From positions 186,001-250,000 of the forward strand of contig NZ_CWHU01000005.1 in NCBI RefSeq assembly GCF_001182725.1: DNA of 64,000 bases, in the 5' to 3' direction. Below are positions 1 through 8,613 of the stretch, piece by piece; within the stretch, counting starts at the first letter, position 1; every line of letters starts with the position of its first letter. Source of the stretch: Anaerococcus jeddahensis. GTDB lineage: Bacteria > Bacillota > Clostridia > Tissierellales > Peptoniphilaceae. Under the pieces are notes generated by a model, which saw nothing but the letters and a program-made list of their open reading frames with translations, had not been told where the DNA came from and did no database searches. The position numbers and the translations under genes are program-made.

Positions 1-41
1 TTAAATAGAAATAAGTTTTTATATATAGGAAAGGAAAATGT

Positions 42-3000
42 ATGAATTTACATATGGGACTTGATGTCGGTTCTACGACTGTAAAGATTGTTATTACTGA
101 TGATAAATTTAATACTCTTTATTCAGTCTACAGACGACATAAATCAGATGTAAAACAAACAGTTACAAATGTTTTGATGGAAGCCTATGACAGGTTTAAA
201 GATGATTTTCTTACTGTAAATGTTACAGGATCTGGCGGAATGTTTGTTGAAAAATATTTGGGAATTAATTTTGTTCAAGAAGTTATTGCTGAAACAAAAG
301 CTATAAAACAATTTATTCCTCAAACTGATGTAGTAATTGAACTTGGCGGTGAGGATTCAAAAATTACTTATCTCAAAGGTTCTGTTGAGCAAAGAATGAA
401 TTCAATTTGTGCTGGTGGAACTGGCGCTTTTATTGATCAAATGGCTGCTCTTCTTGATACTGACGCGCAAGGTTTAAATGATTTAAGTAAAAATTATAAA
501 AAAATTTATCCGATTGCAAGTCGTTGTGGTGTTTTTGCAAAAACTGATATCCAAGCTCTTATGAATCAAGGAGCAAGCAGGGAAGATATAGCAATTTCTG
601 TTTTTCAATCAGTTGTAAATCAAACAATTTCAAATCTTGCTTGTGGAAGGCCAATAAAGGGAAATGTAACTTTCTTGGGAGGACCTCTTCATTTTTTAAA
701 GGCTTTAAGAGTTAGGTTTATTGAAACTTTAGGAGAGGAAGAAAATAATTTTTATATTCCAGAAGATGCCGAGCTTTATGTGGCAAAGGGTGCTGCAATT
801 TTATCTCAAAATGAAGAAAAAATTTCTTATAAATCACTAATAAAATCTTTGAAAGAAGATAAAAAAGTTGATATGGAAATGACCAAAAAAATGGAAAGAC
901 TTTTTGAAGATGAAAAAGACTACCAAGAATTTAAGAAAAGACACAAGACTAATCTTGTAAAATATAAAAATATTGAAGATTATGAAGGAGAAATTTTTCT
1001 TGGAATTGATGCAGGATCAACCACCTCAAAAATTGTCCTAATCAGCAAAGACAATGAAATTTTACACCAAGATTATAGGATGAATTTGGGAAGACCTCTT
1101 GAGGTTGTAATTTCTATGCTAAAGGATGCTTACAAAAAAATTCCGAAAAATGCCCAAATAGTTTCATCAGGAATTTGTGGTTATGGGGAAGAATTTATTA
1201 GAAATGCTCTTCATATCGACAATGGCGAAGTTGAAACCATAGCCCATTATTCTGCAGCCAAATTTTTTGATCCAGATGTAGATTTTATTTTGGATATTGG
1301 TGGTCAAGATATGAAAGCTATGCATATTCGTGATGGAATTATTGATTCAATTCAATTAAACGAATCTTGTTCATCAGGTTGTGGATCATTTTTGTCAACA
1401 TTTGCAGCAAGTGTAGGTCTTTCTGTAGAAGAATTTCAACAAAAAGCACTTTTTGCAAAAGAACCAGCAGATTTGGGTTCAAGATGTACAGTTTTTATGA
1501 ATTCAAAGGTAAAGCAAGCCCAAAAAGAAGGATCAGATGTTTCTGATATAGCGGCAGGACTTTGCTATTCTGTTATAAAAAATGCCATCCAAAAAGTTAT
1601 AAAAGTTCGTGATCCAAAATCTTTAGGAAAAAATATAGTTGTTCAAGGTGGAACTTTTTATGGAGATGCAATATTAAGAGCCTTTGAAAAATTATCAGCA
1701 AGGAATGTAACAAGACCAGAAATTTCTGGCCTTATGGGAGCTATGGGCATGGCTTTGATTTCCAAAGAAAAATCAACAGGCCATTCCAAAATTTTATCAG
1801 AAAGTGAAATAGATAATTTCACCTACACCCAAAAATCTGCAAGGTGCGGAAGATGTACAAATAATTGTTCACTTCAAATAAATATTTTCTCAGACGGCTC
1901 AAGATTTATCACAGGAAATAGGTGCGAAAGAGGAGCTGGAGTAAAACAAGAAGAAACTTTGGCAGATCTTAATATGTACAAAATTAAAAATAAACTTTTG
2001 TTTGATAGGAAGACTTTGGGAGAAAAAAATATTTTTGGAAAAGTTGGACTTCCTAGAGTTTTAAATATGTACGAAGATTATCCTTTCTGGCATGAATTTT
2101 TCACATCCTTAGGTTTTGATGTTGTTTTATCGGATGAATCAAACAGAAAAATTTATGAAAAAGGAATTGCCACAATTTCATCAGAAACTGCCTGCTATCC
2201 TGCCAAAATTGCCCATGGACATATAGAAAATTTACTAGAAAAAGACATAGATATTTTATTTTATCCAGCAATTTTTTATGAATACAAGCAATTTGATAAG
2301 GCACAAAACCATATGAATTGCCCAGTTGTTTCAGGATATCCTGATGTAATAGAAAATAATGTTGATGGATTAAAAAATGTAAAATATATGGCCCCATATC
2401 TTTCATTTGAATCTGAAAAAATAATTGCAGATAGGCTGGTTGAAATTTTTGAAGGATATGAGCATGATGGATTTGTTTTAAAGAAAAATCAAATTATAAA
2501 TGCAGTTAAAAACGCTTGGGTAAAACAAGCCGACTACCATGAAGATATAAGAAAAAAAGGTAGGGAAATTTTAGAATATGTTCATGTGAACAAGGAAAAA
2601 GCAATTGTTCTTGCAGGTCGTCCCTACCATATTGATCCAGAAATTAATCACGGGATTCCAGAATTAATTGAGTCAATGAGAATTCCAGTTTTGTCAGAAG
2701 ATTCCATAGCCTATTCAACAGAAGATTTGGAAAATGAAACTAGAGTTTTGGACCAATGGTCTTATCACGCAAGACTTTATAGGGCGGCGGAATTTGTAGG
2801 AAAAGATCCTTGCCTTCAATTGGTTCAATTAAATTCATTTGGCTGTGGACTTGATGCGGTTACAACCGACCAAGTTCAAGATATTTTGGAAGCAAACGGA
2901 AAAATTTATACCCTATTAAAAATTGATGAAGTTTCAAATCTTGGTGCTGTAAAAATTAGGATTAGGTCTTTAATTCAAGCTCTTGACCAACAAGAAAATG

Positions 3001-4301
3001 AAAATATTCATTTGAAAAAAAGAAAAGATAAATTGACCTACGAAAACCACGAATTTACCAAAGAAATGAAAAATAGTGGCTATACAATCCTTGCTCCTCA
3101 AATGGCAAGAGAGCATTTTCAAATTATGGAAAGTTTATTAAAGGGATCTGGCTATAATATAGAATTTTTGGATAAGGTTGATGAAAAAGTAATCGATAAC
3201 GGCTTAAAATATGTAAATAATGATTCATGTTATCCATCAATTACAGTTGTTGGTCAATTTATGGAAGCTGTAAATTCTGGAAGATATGATCCAAATAAAT
3301 TAGCCCTTTTAATGACCCAAACGGGAGGAGCATGTCGTGCTTCAAATTATGTGGGATATATTAGAAAAGCCTTAAAAGATGCAGGATATCCACAAATTCC
3401 AGTAATAGCACTTTCAGCCCAAGGAATAGAATCACATTCAGGCTTTGATCTAAGAAAAATTTCTACAATCCCAATGGTAATAAATTTATTAAGGTCAATT
3501 TTGTTGGGAGATTTAATAAATAGGGTGGCAAATGCTACAAGACCTTACGAAAAAAATGAGGGCGAAGTAAATAAGTTAAAAGAAAAGTGGATAGGAATTT
3601 GCTGTGAAAATATTTATGATATGAGCTCAAAAACCTATAAAAATATAATCGAACAAATAGTAGAAGAATTTGATGAGGTAGAAGTTTTAGATATCAAAAA
3701 ACCAAAAGCAGGAATTGTTGGGGAAATTCTTGTAAAATATTTACAAGAAGCAAATAACCACCTTCAAGATACCCTAGAAGTTGAAGGAGCTGAAGTAATA
3801 GTTCCAGATTTGACGGATTTTTTAATGTATTGTTTGGCAAACACAAAGCTTAAAAAAGAATTTTATGGCAAAAGTCCAATCAAGGCATTTTTTGGAAAAG
3901 CTGCAATAAATACAATAGAAGTTTACAGAAAACCAATCAGAAAAGCCCTAAAAAATTCAAAAAGATTTTCAGAGCCTGTTTATATAAATGATGTAAAAGA
4001 TTTTGCAAAAGAAGTTACAAGCCTTGGAAACCAAGCTGGAGAAGGATGGCTTCTTGCGGGAGAAATGGTAGAATTAATCCACCAAGACGCACCAAATATA
4101 GTTTGTATCCAACCATTTGGCTGTCTTCCAAACCACATTACAGGCAAGGGAGTAATGAAAAAAATCAGAGAAATTTATCCACAAGCAAATATAGTAGCAA
4201 TCGACTACGACCCAGGCGCAAGCGAGGTAAACCAAATAAATAGAGTAAAACTAATGATGAGCCAAGCAAGAGAAAATTTAAAAGAAAATGTAAAAGCATA
4301 A
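42..4301 (+). CDS. Acyl-CoA dehydratase activase-like fusion protein (BadF/BcrA ATPase x2 + DUF2229)
   Basis: A 1419-residue protein with two tandem ASKHA ATPase domains of the 2-hydroxyacyl-CoA dehydratase activator type. The first begins with a phosphate loop (GLDVGSTTVK, residues 6-15) and the second with GIDAGSTTSK near residue 322. Each half keeps the two cysteines that hold the activator iron-sulfur cluster: C123 (SICAGGTGAF) and C162 (SRCGVF) in the first, ESCSSGCGSF and SRCTVF in the second. A four-cysteine motif (CGRCTNNC...NRCERG) follows near residue 615, then a DUF2229 and HgdB-like C-terminal half. The family is known to use ATP to drive electrons into dehydratases; the substrate of these giant fusions is not established. 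ATG at 42 follows an AGGAAAGG ribosome site. No dehydratase alpha/beta gene is adjacent, so it may act alone or on a distant partner. Confidence 0.88.
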   Translation: MNLHMGLDVGSTTVKIVITDDKFNTLYSVYRRHKSDVKQTVTNVLMEAYDRFKDDFLTVNVTGSGGMFVEKYLGINFVQEVIAETKAIKQFIPQTDVVIELGGEDSKITYLKGSVEQRMNSICAGGTGAFIDQMAALLDTDAQGLNDLSKNYKKIYPIASRCGVFAKTDIQALMNQGASREDIAISVFQSVVNQTISNLACGRPIKGNVTFLGGPLHFLKALRVRFIETLGEEENNFYIPEDAELYVAKGAAILSQNEEKISYKSLIKSLKEDKKVDMEMTKKMERLFEDEKDYQEFKKRHKTNLVKYKNIEDYEGEIFLGIDAGSTTSKIVLISKDNEILHQDYRMNLGRPLEVVISMLKDAYKKIPKNAQIVSSGICGYGEEFIRNALHIDNGEVETIAHYSAAKFFDPDVDFILDIGGQDMKAMHIRDGIIDSIQLNESCSSGCGSFLSTFAASVGLSVEEFQQKALFAKEPADLGSRCTVFMNSKVKQAQKEGSDVSDIAAGLCYSVIKNAIQKVIKVRDPKSLGKNIVVQGGTFYGDAILRAFEKLSARNVTRPEISGLMGAMGMALISKEKSTGHSKILSESEIDNFTYTQKSARCGRCTNNCSLQINIFSDGSRFITGNRCERGAGVKQEETLADLNMYKIKNKLLFDRKTLGEKNIFGKVGLPRVLNMYEDYPFWHEFFTSLGFDVVLSDESNRKIYEKGIATISSETACYPAKIAHGHIENLLEKDIDILFYPAIFYEYKQFDKAQNHMNCPVVSGYPDVIENNVDGLKNVKYMAPYLSFESEKIIADRLVEIFEGYEHDGFVLKKNQIINAVKNAWVKQADYHEDIRKKGREILEYVHVNKEKAIVLAGRPYHIDPEINHGIPELIESMRIPVLSEDSIAYSTEDLENETRVLDQWSYHARLYRAAEFVGKDPCLQLVQLNSFGCGLDAVTTDQVQDILEANGKIYTLLKIDEVSNLGAVKIRIRSLIQALDQQENENIHLKKRKDKLTYENHEFTKEMKNSGYTILAPQMAREHFQIMESLLKGSGYNIEFLDKVDEKVIDNGLKYVNNDSCYPSITVVGQFMEAVNSGRYDPNKLALLMTQTGGACRASNYVGYIRKALKDAGYPQIPVIALSAQGIESHSGFDLRKISTIPMVINLLRSILLGDLINRVANATRPYEKNEGEVNKLKEKWIGICCENIYDMSSKTYKNIIEQIVEEFDEVEVLDIKKPKAGIVGEILVKYLQEANNHLQDTLEVEGAEVIVPDLTDFLMYCLANTKLKKEFYGKSPIKAFFGKAAINTIEVYRKPIRKALKNSKRFSEPVYINDVKDFAKEVTSLGNQAGEGWLLAGEMVELIHQDAPNIVCIQPFGCLPNHITGKGVMKKIREIYPQANIVAIDYDPGASEVNQINRVKLMMSQARENLKENVKA

Positions 4302-4304
4302 AAA

Positions 4305-4325
4305 AATCTAGCATTTTGCTAGATT
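4305..4325. terminator. Terminator hairpin, left copy flanking the first repeat element
   Basis: AATCTAGC/GCTAGATT stem with loop ATTTT, preceded by an A-tract. It lacks a plus-strand T-tract, so it should terminate minus-strand transcripts (the glycerophosphodiesterase). It is a near copy of the hairpin at 4664-4684. Confidence 0.75.
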
Positions 4326-4663
4326 CAGACTGTCAACAAACTCAATTTACACCCATTTCGAGCGAACGTAGTGAGTCGAGAAATCTCATGAGATCTCTCC
4401 ATGCGTTCGTTTCACTCACACTAAAACACGTTTGCTTCGCAAACTTCTTCGTGCTTATGAAAACTCATTTGCTTTGCAAATTTTTCCGTGCTACCGCACT
4501 AGTTTTCAGGATTTATAACCGAAATCAACGGTTATAAATCTGCACTTAGTTTTAGGGATTATTGTGCCAAATCAAGGCACAATAATCTAGTCGAGATGGG
4601 TTGTAGCGTAATTTTATTTTTAAATTAACAATGAATTACTAAACTGACTTTGTTCACACTCTG
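4326..4663 (-). repeat. Terminator-nested structured repeat, copy 1 (long form)
   Basis: About 338 bp with imperfect terminal inverted repeats: CAGACTGTCAACAAACT at the left, and the complement of CAGAGTGTGAACAAAGT at the right. Read on the minus strand it holds two hairpins with the same loop TTGATTT but different stems (one ending GTGCC, one ending TAACCG), a GTGC/GCAC tetraloop hairpin, GTTTGC/GCAAAC-type hairpins, an outer CTAAAAC/GTTTTAG pairing, and the palindromic segment around 4385-4400. It sits between convergent genes and is flanked by duplicated terminator hairpins. It has no credible coding sequence. Confidence 0.85.
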
Positions 4664-4684
4664 AATCTAGCTTTTTGCTAGATT
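4664..4684. terminator. Terminator hairpin, right copy flanking the first repeat element
   Basis: AATCTAGC/GCTAGATT stem with loop TTTTT followed by eight T residues. This should terminate plus-strand transcripts coming from the activase gene through the repeat. It overlaps the stop codon of the convergent gene. Confidence 0.8.
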
Positions 4685-5385
4685 TTTTTTATAAATTTTT
4701 CAACATGATTTGTTATAATTCCATTAGGATTTAAAATTTCTAATTTTTCGTAGTCTTCTTTTTTATTTGAAAACCAAATATTTGTCAAAACTCCCATATT
4801 TTTTAACTCTTTTATCTCCTTGGGACTAACTGCTGTGTTTTTTGGGTGATAAAATTGTAAAGATAAGTCCTTGCAAAGACTTTTTATATTATTAACTTTT
4901 TTGCTAGTCAAAAGTGCAAGGGGGATTTTTGTATCTATTTCTCTTATTTTTTTTAAAGAATTTAAATTAAATGAAGAGATAAATACCTTATCAACCAAAC
5001 CGTATCCATAAATTTTTCCCATCAAAAGTTTTTCTATATTTGGATATTCTATTACATTTGTTTTGATTTCTATATTCGTTAAAACGTCCTTGTCCTTAAA
5101 ATAGGAAAAATATTCGTCTATATCTGAAATTTTTATATTTTCAAAATCCTTATTATAGGAAAAATAATATTTTTGCAACTCTTCAAGGCTGTGGTCTTTT
5201 ATAAATCCTTGACCGTCGCTGGTTCTATCGATTTTTTCGTCATGAATTATAATTAATTCTTGTTTTTTTGATAAATGAACATCAAGTTCAATGGCATAAA
5301 CTCCCATCTCGTATGCTTTTTTAAAGGCAAGCATGGTGTTTTCTGGATAAAGGGAAGAAAAGCCCCTGTGTGCTATTATTTTCAT
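4678..5385 (-). CDS. Glycerophosphodiester phosphodiesterase (GDPD family)
   Basis: A 235-residue cytoplasmic-type GDPD. It carries the family start AHRGFSSLYPENT with the catalytic His-Arg pair, the ELDVHLSK segment with metal-binding acidic residues, and the second catalytic His in IIHDEKIDRTSDG. No signal peptide is visible, so it probably cleaves deacylated phospholipid head groups (glycerophosphodiesters) to glycerol-3-phosphate inside the cell. ATG follows AAAGGAGG. It is a single gene convergent with the upstream activase gene, and its 3' end overlaps a terminator hairpin. Length is typical for the short bacterial forms. Confidence 0.9.
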   Translation of the reverse strand: MKIIAHRGFSSLYPENTMLAFKKAYEMGVYAIELDVHLSKKQELIIIHDEKIDRTSDGQGFIKDHSLEELQKYYFSYNKDFENIKISDIDEYFSYFKDKDVLTNIEIKTNVIEYPNIEKLLMGKIYGYGLVDKVFISSFNLNSLKKIREIDTKIPLALLTSKKVNNIKSLCKDLSLQFYHPKNTAVSPKEIKELKNMGVLTNIWFSNKKEDYEKLEILNPNGIITNHVEKFIKKI

Positions 5386-5637
5386 AAAACCTCCTTTTTA
5401 TTTATTACCCAAAAGAGTATTTTAAAAATAAAAATAGATATTACTTATTGAGAAATCATATATGACTTAGTGATTTTAAGAAAGATTTATAATGAGTCAA
5501 AGATTATTTAAAAAGTAAAAAATGAAATTGGATTTTAAAAGCTATTTTTAAATAAAATAATAAATTATGTAGAAAAAAATCCCAAAATCCAAAAGAAGAA
5601 ATAAGCAAAGAGTTCTTATCAAAAGTTTTATAAAAAT

Positions 5638-5666
5638 TTGACAAAGCTATAATATATTGGTAATAT
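5638..5666 (+). promoter_or_regulatory. Promoter of tRNA-Leu
   Basis: TTGACA (5638-5643), a 17-bp spacer and TAATAT (5661-5666), ending 13 bp before the tRNA 5' end. Confidence 0.8.
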
Positions 5667-5679
5667 ATAAAGGTAGTTT

Positions 5680-5769
5680 GCAGGATTGGCGGAATTGGCA
5701 GACGCGCAAGACTAAGGATCTTGTGTCCGATTTTAGGACGTGGAAGTTCAAGTCTTCTATCCTGCACCA
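5680..5769 (+). tRNA. tRNA-Leu(AAG)
   Basis: A 90-nt class II tRNA with encoded CCA. Acceptor stem is GCAGGAT/ATCCTGC. The anticodon stem CAAGA/TCTTG encloses the loop CTAAGGA, giving anticodon AAG (leucine, CUU). It has a long variable arm (TGTCCGATTTTAGGACG) and a T-arm with GTTCAAGTC. A34 in a bacterial leucine tRNA is uncommon; it may be modified to inosine. Confidence 0.93.
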
Positions 5770-5792
5770 AGAAAAATTATACAAAAATATAA

Positions 5793-5824
5793 AAGGATAT
5801 TGGCGAAATAAGCCGATATCCTTT
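5793..5824 (+). terminator. Intrinsic terminator after tRNA-Leu
   Basis: Hairpin AAGGATATTGGC/GCCGATATCCTT with loop GAAATAA followed by TTTATATT, 24 bp after the tRNA end. Confidence 0.8.
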
Positions 5825-6050
5825 TATATTTATTAAATTATTTAGATAAAAAGAAATACAAATGATTAAAAAATATGTCTTTGTAGTTTTTTTGTAGTTA
5901 CTTTTTTAAAATACAAAGACTTAAATAAAATTTCTATTAATAAATTTTTTAATAATTTACAAAAACCCTTTCTACTTATAAAAATAGTAAGAGGGTATTT
6001 TTTATTGGACTAAAAATTATTTCTTAAAAATATTTATTTCAAAGTCTCAT
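5825..6050. other. Intergenic region with a second terminator-like hairpin
   Basis: No credible gene is seen. A hairpin at 5965-5996 (ACCCTTTCTACT against AGTAAGAGGGT) is followed by a T-rich run. It may end a short unannotated transcript or be the relic of a lost gene. The segment 5870-5905 is T-rich with a repeated TTTGTAGTT motif of no known role. Confidence 0.4.
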
Positions 6051-6079
6051 TTGATTTGATCAAAAAAATAATTTATAAT
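6051..6079 (+). promoter_or_regulatory. Promoter of the sugar PTS operon
   Basis: TTGATT (6051-6056), a 17-bp spacer and TATAAT (6074-6079). The leader of about 110 nt holds a small hairpin AATGTTA/TAACATT near 6151-6172 just before the regulator start. Confidence 0.65.
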
Positions 6080-6197
6080 AATTAACTAGTTATAACTTCC
6101 ACATTAATGTAGACATATATAGATTTAAATAAAAAAATATATTGATATATACTAATGTTAAGGAAGATAACATTTTCATTGATTGTGAGGTGAAATT

Positions 6198-8147
6198 GTG
6201 AATAGCAGACAAATTATGATTTTACAAGCCGTTAGGTCACAGGATGAATTTATTTCTGCCAATAGTTTGTCAGAAATGTTTGGCGTTTCTACTAAAACTA
6301 TTTATAAAGATATTGACAAAATAAACCAATATTTTAAGGAATATGGAATTGAAATTGAAAAAATTCCTCGAAAAGGAATTAGAATTGATGAGAAATTTAA
6401 ATCTAAAAAAATAGATTTGATTTTATCGGATATTGATAGCAAAAAAAATCTGGATAACCAGTCGATTGAATATAGAGAAGAGTTCTTGTTCAAAGAGATT
6501 TTTTTAAAAAGAAAAAAATTAAATATCGATGTTTATGAGGATAGCACATTTATAAGTGAGGGATCTGCTAGAAGAGATATTAAAAAACTGGAAAAAGAGA
6601 TTTCTTCAAAAAAATTACATTTGGTAAATGAGAAAGGCAGATATTTTGTAAGTGGTGAAGAGTCAAGGATAAGAACACTTATTAAAGAATATGTATCTTC
6701 ATTAATTGATGATTCTAATTTTGAGGATATTAAGACCTTGTCTAGATTTTTTACTAAGGAAAATATTTCAAATTGTAAAAAGGTAATATATGAACTAGGT
6801 AAAAAATATGACTATGACCTTAGTAAGAGATATTTTAATACTCTTTTAATAGATTTACTGGTTCAAATAAATATGATTGAGCTAGGTTTTATTTTAACTG
6901 ATTATAAGACTAGCATTAAATTTGATATTGATCATTTTGAGGCATATTTTTATGCGAGAGAAATTTTAAGTAAAATCTTAGATTCTAAAAAAGAAATCCC
7001 TAGTCAAGAAATTGAAGCCTTCTCTTATACGCTTCTTGCTTCTGGATTTAAAATAAAAAATGCTGGTTATAATTTGAGATTAGATAAGAGTGTAACAAAC
7101 CTTATTAAAAAAGTATCAAATATTTTGGATATTGATTTGGCCAATGATTATCATTTGAAAAATATGTTGATAAGCCATATTGGTCCTATGATATTTAGAT
7201 TACAAAAATCTATTGCAGTTAATAATCCGGTAGCTGAAGAAGTGAAAAAACAATATAGCGTTTTGTATAATGTTGTTTGGCTTTCAGTAAGGGAGCTTAC
7301 AGAGGAATTCAATATAAAAATGACAGCTGATGAGGCTGCGTTTTTGGCCATTCATTTTCAAATAGCTGTAGAAAAAGTTCATACATCTTTAAATATTTTA
7401 GTAATATGCCCACATGGAATTGCTACTTCTGAGCTTATTGTTAGTAAATTAAAAAGATTAATTTTAGATACTGATAAGATAAAAAAAATAGACTTAGATG
7501 ATTTAGATAAAATAGACTTAAGTAATGTTGATTTTATCGTATCTTCAGTAAAATTAGAAAAAATAAAAGTTCCAGTTTTTGAGGTTAGTCCAGTTATAAC
7601 TGAACAAGAAATGAAAGAAATTAGTAGATTTTTTAATGAAAATTTAGACAAAAATAGGTTTTTAAAATCTAGCGAAAAAATTGAAACTAATAATAATTTG
7701 ATTCGAGAGCTATTAGATGAAAATATATTGCTAAAATCTAAAGCCAAAAATAAAGATGAAGTTTTCAAAGAAATTTTAAAAATTTCAAATGAATTGAACA
7801 GGAAAAATAATTTATTTTTAGATTCAATAATAAAAAGAGAGGACATGGGAAGCACTAGTGTTTATACAGGAATTTCAATTCCCCACTGTGATCCTAAATA
7901 TGTAAATAAATCTCAACTTGGTATTATAACTTTGGATAAGCCAATAAAGTGGGGGAAAAATTTAGTTAAGATTGTACTTTTAATTGCAATAACAGATGAA
8001 GATATTGATAGTACAAAGGATATTTTGATAAAGATTTATGGGAAAATAGAAAATAAAAATTTTATAGAAAAGTTGTGGAAGTCAAAAACAAAAGATGAAT
8101 TGATTTCAACACTAATAAATTGGAGGGATGATTATGATAGAAAATAA
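6198..8147 (+). CDS. BglG/MtlR-type PTS-regulated transcriptional activator
   Basis: A 649-residue multidomain regulator. The N-terminus is a winged-helix DNA-binding domain (ANSLSEMFGVSTKTIYKDID, about residues 18-37), followed by a second HTH-like segment, two PRD domains (about residues 190-395), an EIIB-like domain (ILVICPHGIATSELI, with the phosphorylatable Cys) and a C-terminal EIIA domain with ISIPHCDPKYV carrying the active His. This is the LicR/MtlR/GatR architecture, in which phosphorylation by HPr and the cognate EIIs controls activity. GTG at 6198 follows GAGGTG. It is first in the operon and overlaps the EIIA gene, so it probably senses the sugar carried by the downstream permease. 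Confidence 0.9.
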   Translation: MNSRQIMILQAVRSQDEFISANSLSEMFGVSTKTIYKDIDKINQYFKEYGIEIEKIPRKGIRIDEKFKSKKIDLILSDIDSKKNLDNQSIEYREEFLFKEIFLKRKKLNIDVYEDSTFISEGSARRDIKKLEKEISSKKLHLVNEKGRYFVSGEESRIRTLIKEYVSSLIDDSNFEDIKTLSRFFTKENISNCKKVIYELGKKYDYDLSKRYFNTLLIDLLVQINMIELGFILTDYKTSIKFDIDHFEAYFYAREILSKILDSKKEIPSQEIEAFSYTLLASGFKIKNAGYNLRLDKSVTNLIKKVSNILDIDLANDYHLKNMLISHIGPMIFRLQKSIAVNNPVAEEVKKQYSVLYNVVWLSVRELTEEFNIKMTADEAAFLAIHFQIAVEKVHTSLNILVICPHGIATSELIVSKLKRLILDTDKIKKIDLDDLDKIDLSNVDFIVSSVKLEKIKVPVFEVSPVITEQEMKEISRFFNENLDKNRFLKSSEKIETNNNLIRELLDENILLKSKAKNKDEVFKEILKISNELNRKNNLFLDSIIKREDMGSTSVYTGISIPHCDPKYVNKSQLGIITLDKPIKWGKNLVKIVLLIAITDEDIDSTKDILIKIYGKIENKNFIEKLWKSKTKDELISTLINWRDDYDRK

Positions 8148-8601
8148 AATCATTAAATTAAAAGTAGAAAATTTAAAAAATAGTAAGGAGGTGTTAAGTA
8201 GTTTAGCAGATTGTCTTATAGAAGAAAAAATTGTAAAACAATCATTTAAAGAAGCTATTTTAGAACGAGAAGATTCTTATCCAACAGGCCTTCAGTTTGA
8301 CGGTTATGGCATTGCCTTGCCCCACACTGATAGCAAACATGTAATTAAATCACAAATAGCAATAATGACATTAGAAAAACCAGTAAAATTTGTAGAGATG
8401 GCAACATCTGATAAAGAAATTGATGTAAAAACTATTTTTATGTTAGCTTTAAAAGATTCCAACCAACACATTAAAATTTTACAAAAAGTAATGGAATTAT
8501 TACAAGATAGGGAAGACATGACCAAGATTGAATCTTTTGATGATTCAAAGGAAAATGTAGAAAAATTAATAGAAATATTAGAAAAACATGAATTAAATTA
8601 A
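8134..8601 (+). CDS. PTS EIIA component (fructose/galactitol EIIA_2 type)
   Basis: About 155 residues of EIIA_2 fold with the phosphorylated His in GIALPHTDSKHV. It would pass phosphate from HPr to the EIIB protein encoded at 9955. I place the start at the ATG at 8134, 7 bp after GGAGG; an ATG at 8128 is too close to that site. The gene overlaps the end of the regulator by 14 bp, which suggests translational coupling. Together with the separate EIIC and EIIB genes it completes a galactitol-family PTS. The sugar is not identified from sequence. Confidence 0.88.
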   Translation: MIENKIIKLKVENLKNSKEVLSSLADCLIEEKIVKQSFKEAILEREDSYPTGLQFDGYGIALPHTDSKHVIKSQIAIMTLEKPVKFVEMATSDKEIDVKTIFMLALKDSNQHIKILQKVMELLQDREDMTKIESFDDSKENVEKLIEILEKHELN

Positions 8602-8613
8602 GGGGAGAAAAAA

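Noticed and set aside
4316..4537. Open frame of 73 codons, with similar peptides at 27438-27713
   Set aside because: Both lie inside copies of the structured repeat and share short peptide strings only because the DNA is repeated; no ribosome site and no conserved reading frame across the other copies.
5870..5910. Phage or island attachment site after the tRNA-Leu gene
   Set aside because: No integrase gene, no duplicated tRNA 3' end and no island genes follow; only T-rich sequence is seen.
7379..7855. 158-codon antisense open frame in the PTS regulator gene
   Set aside because: Low-complexity Phe/Ser/Leu-rich shadow of an AT-rich gene; no start signal.
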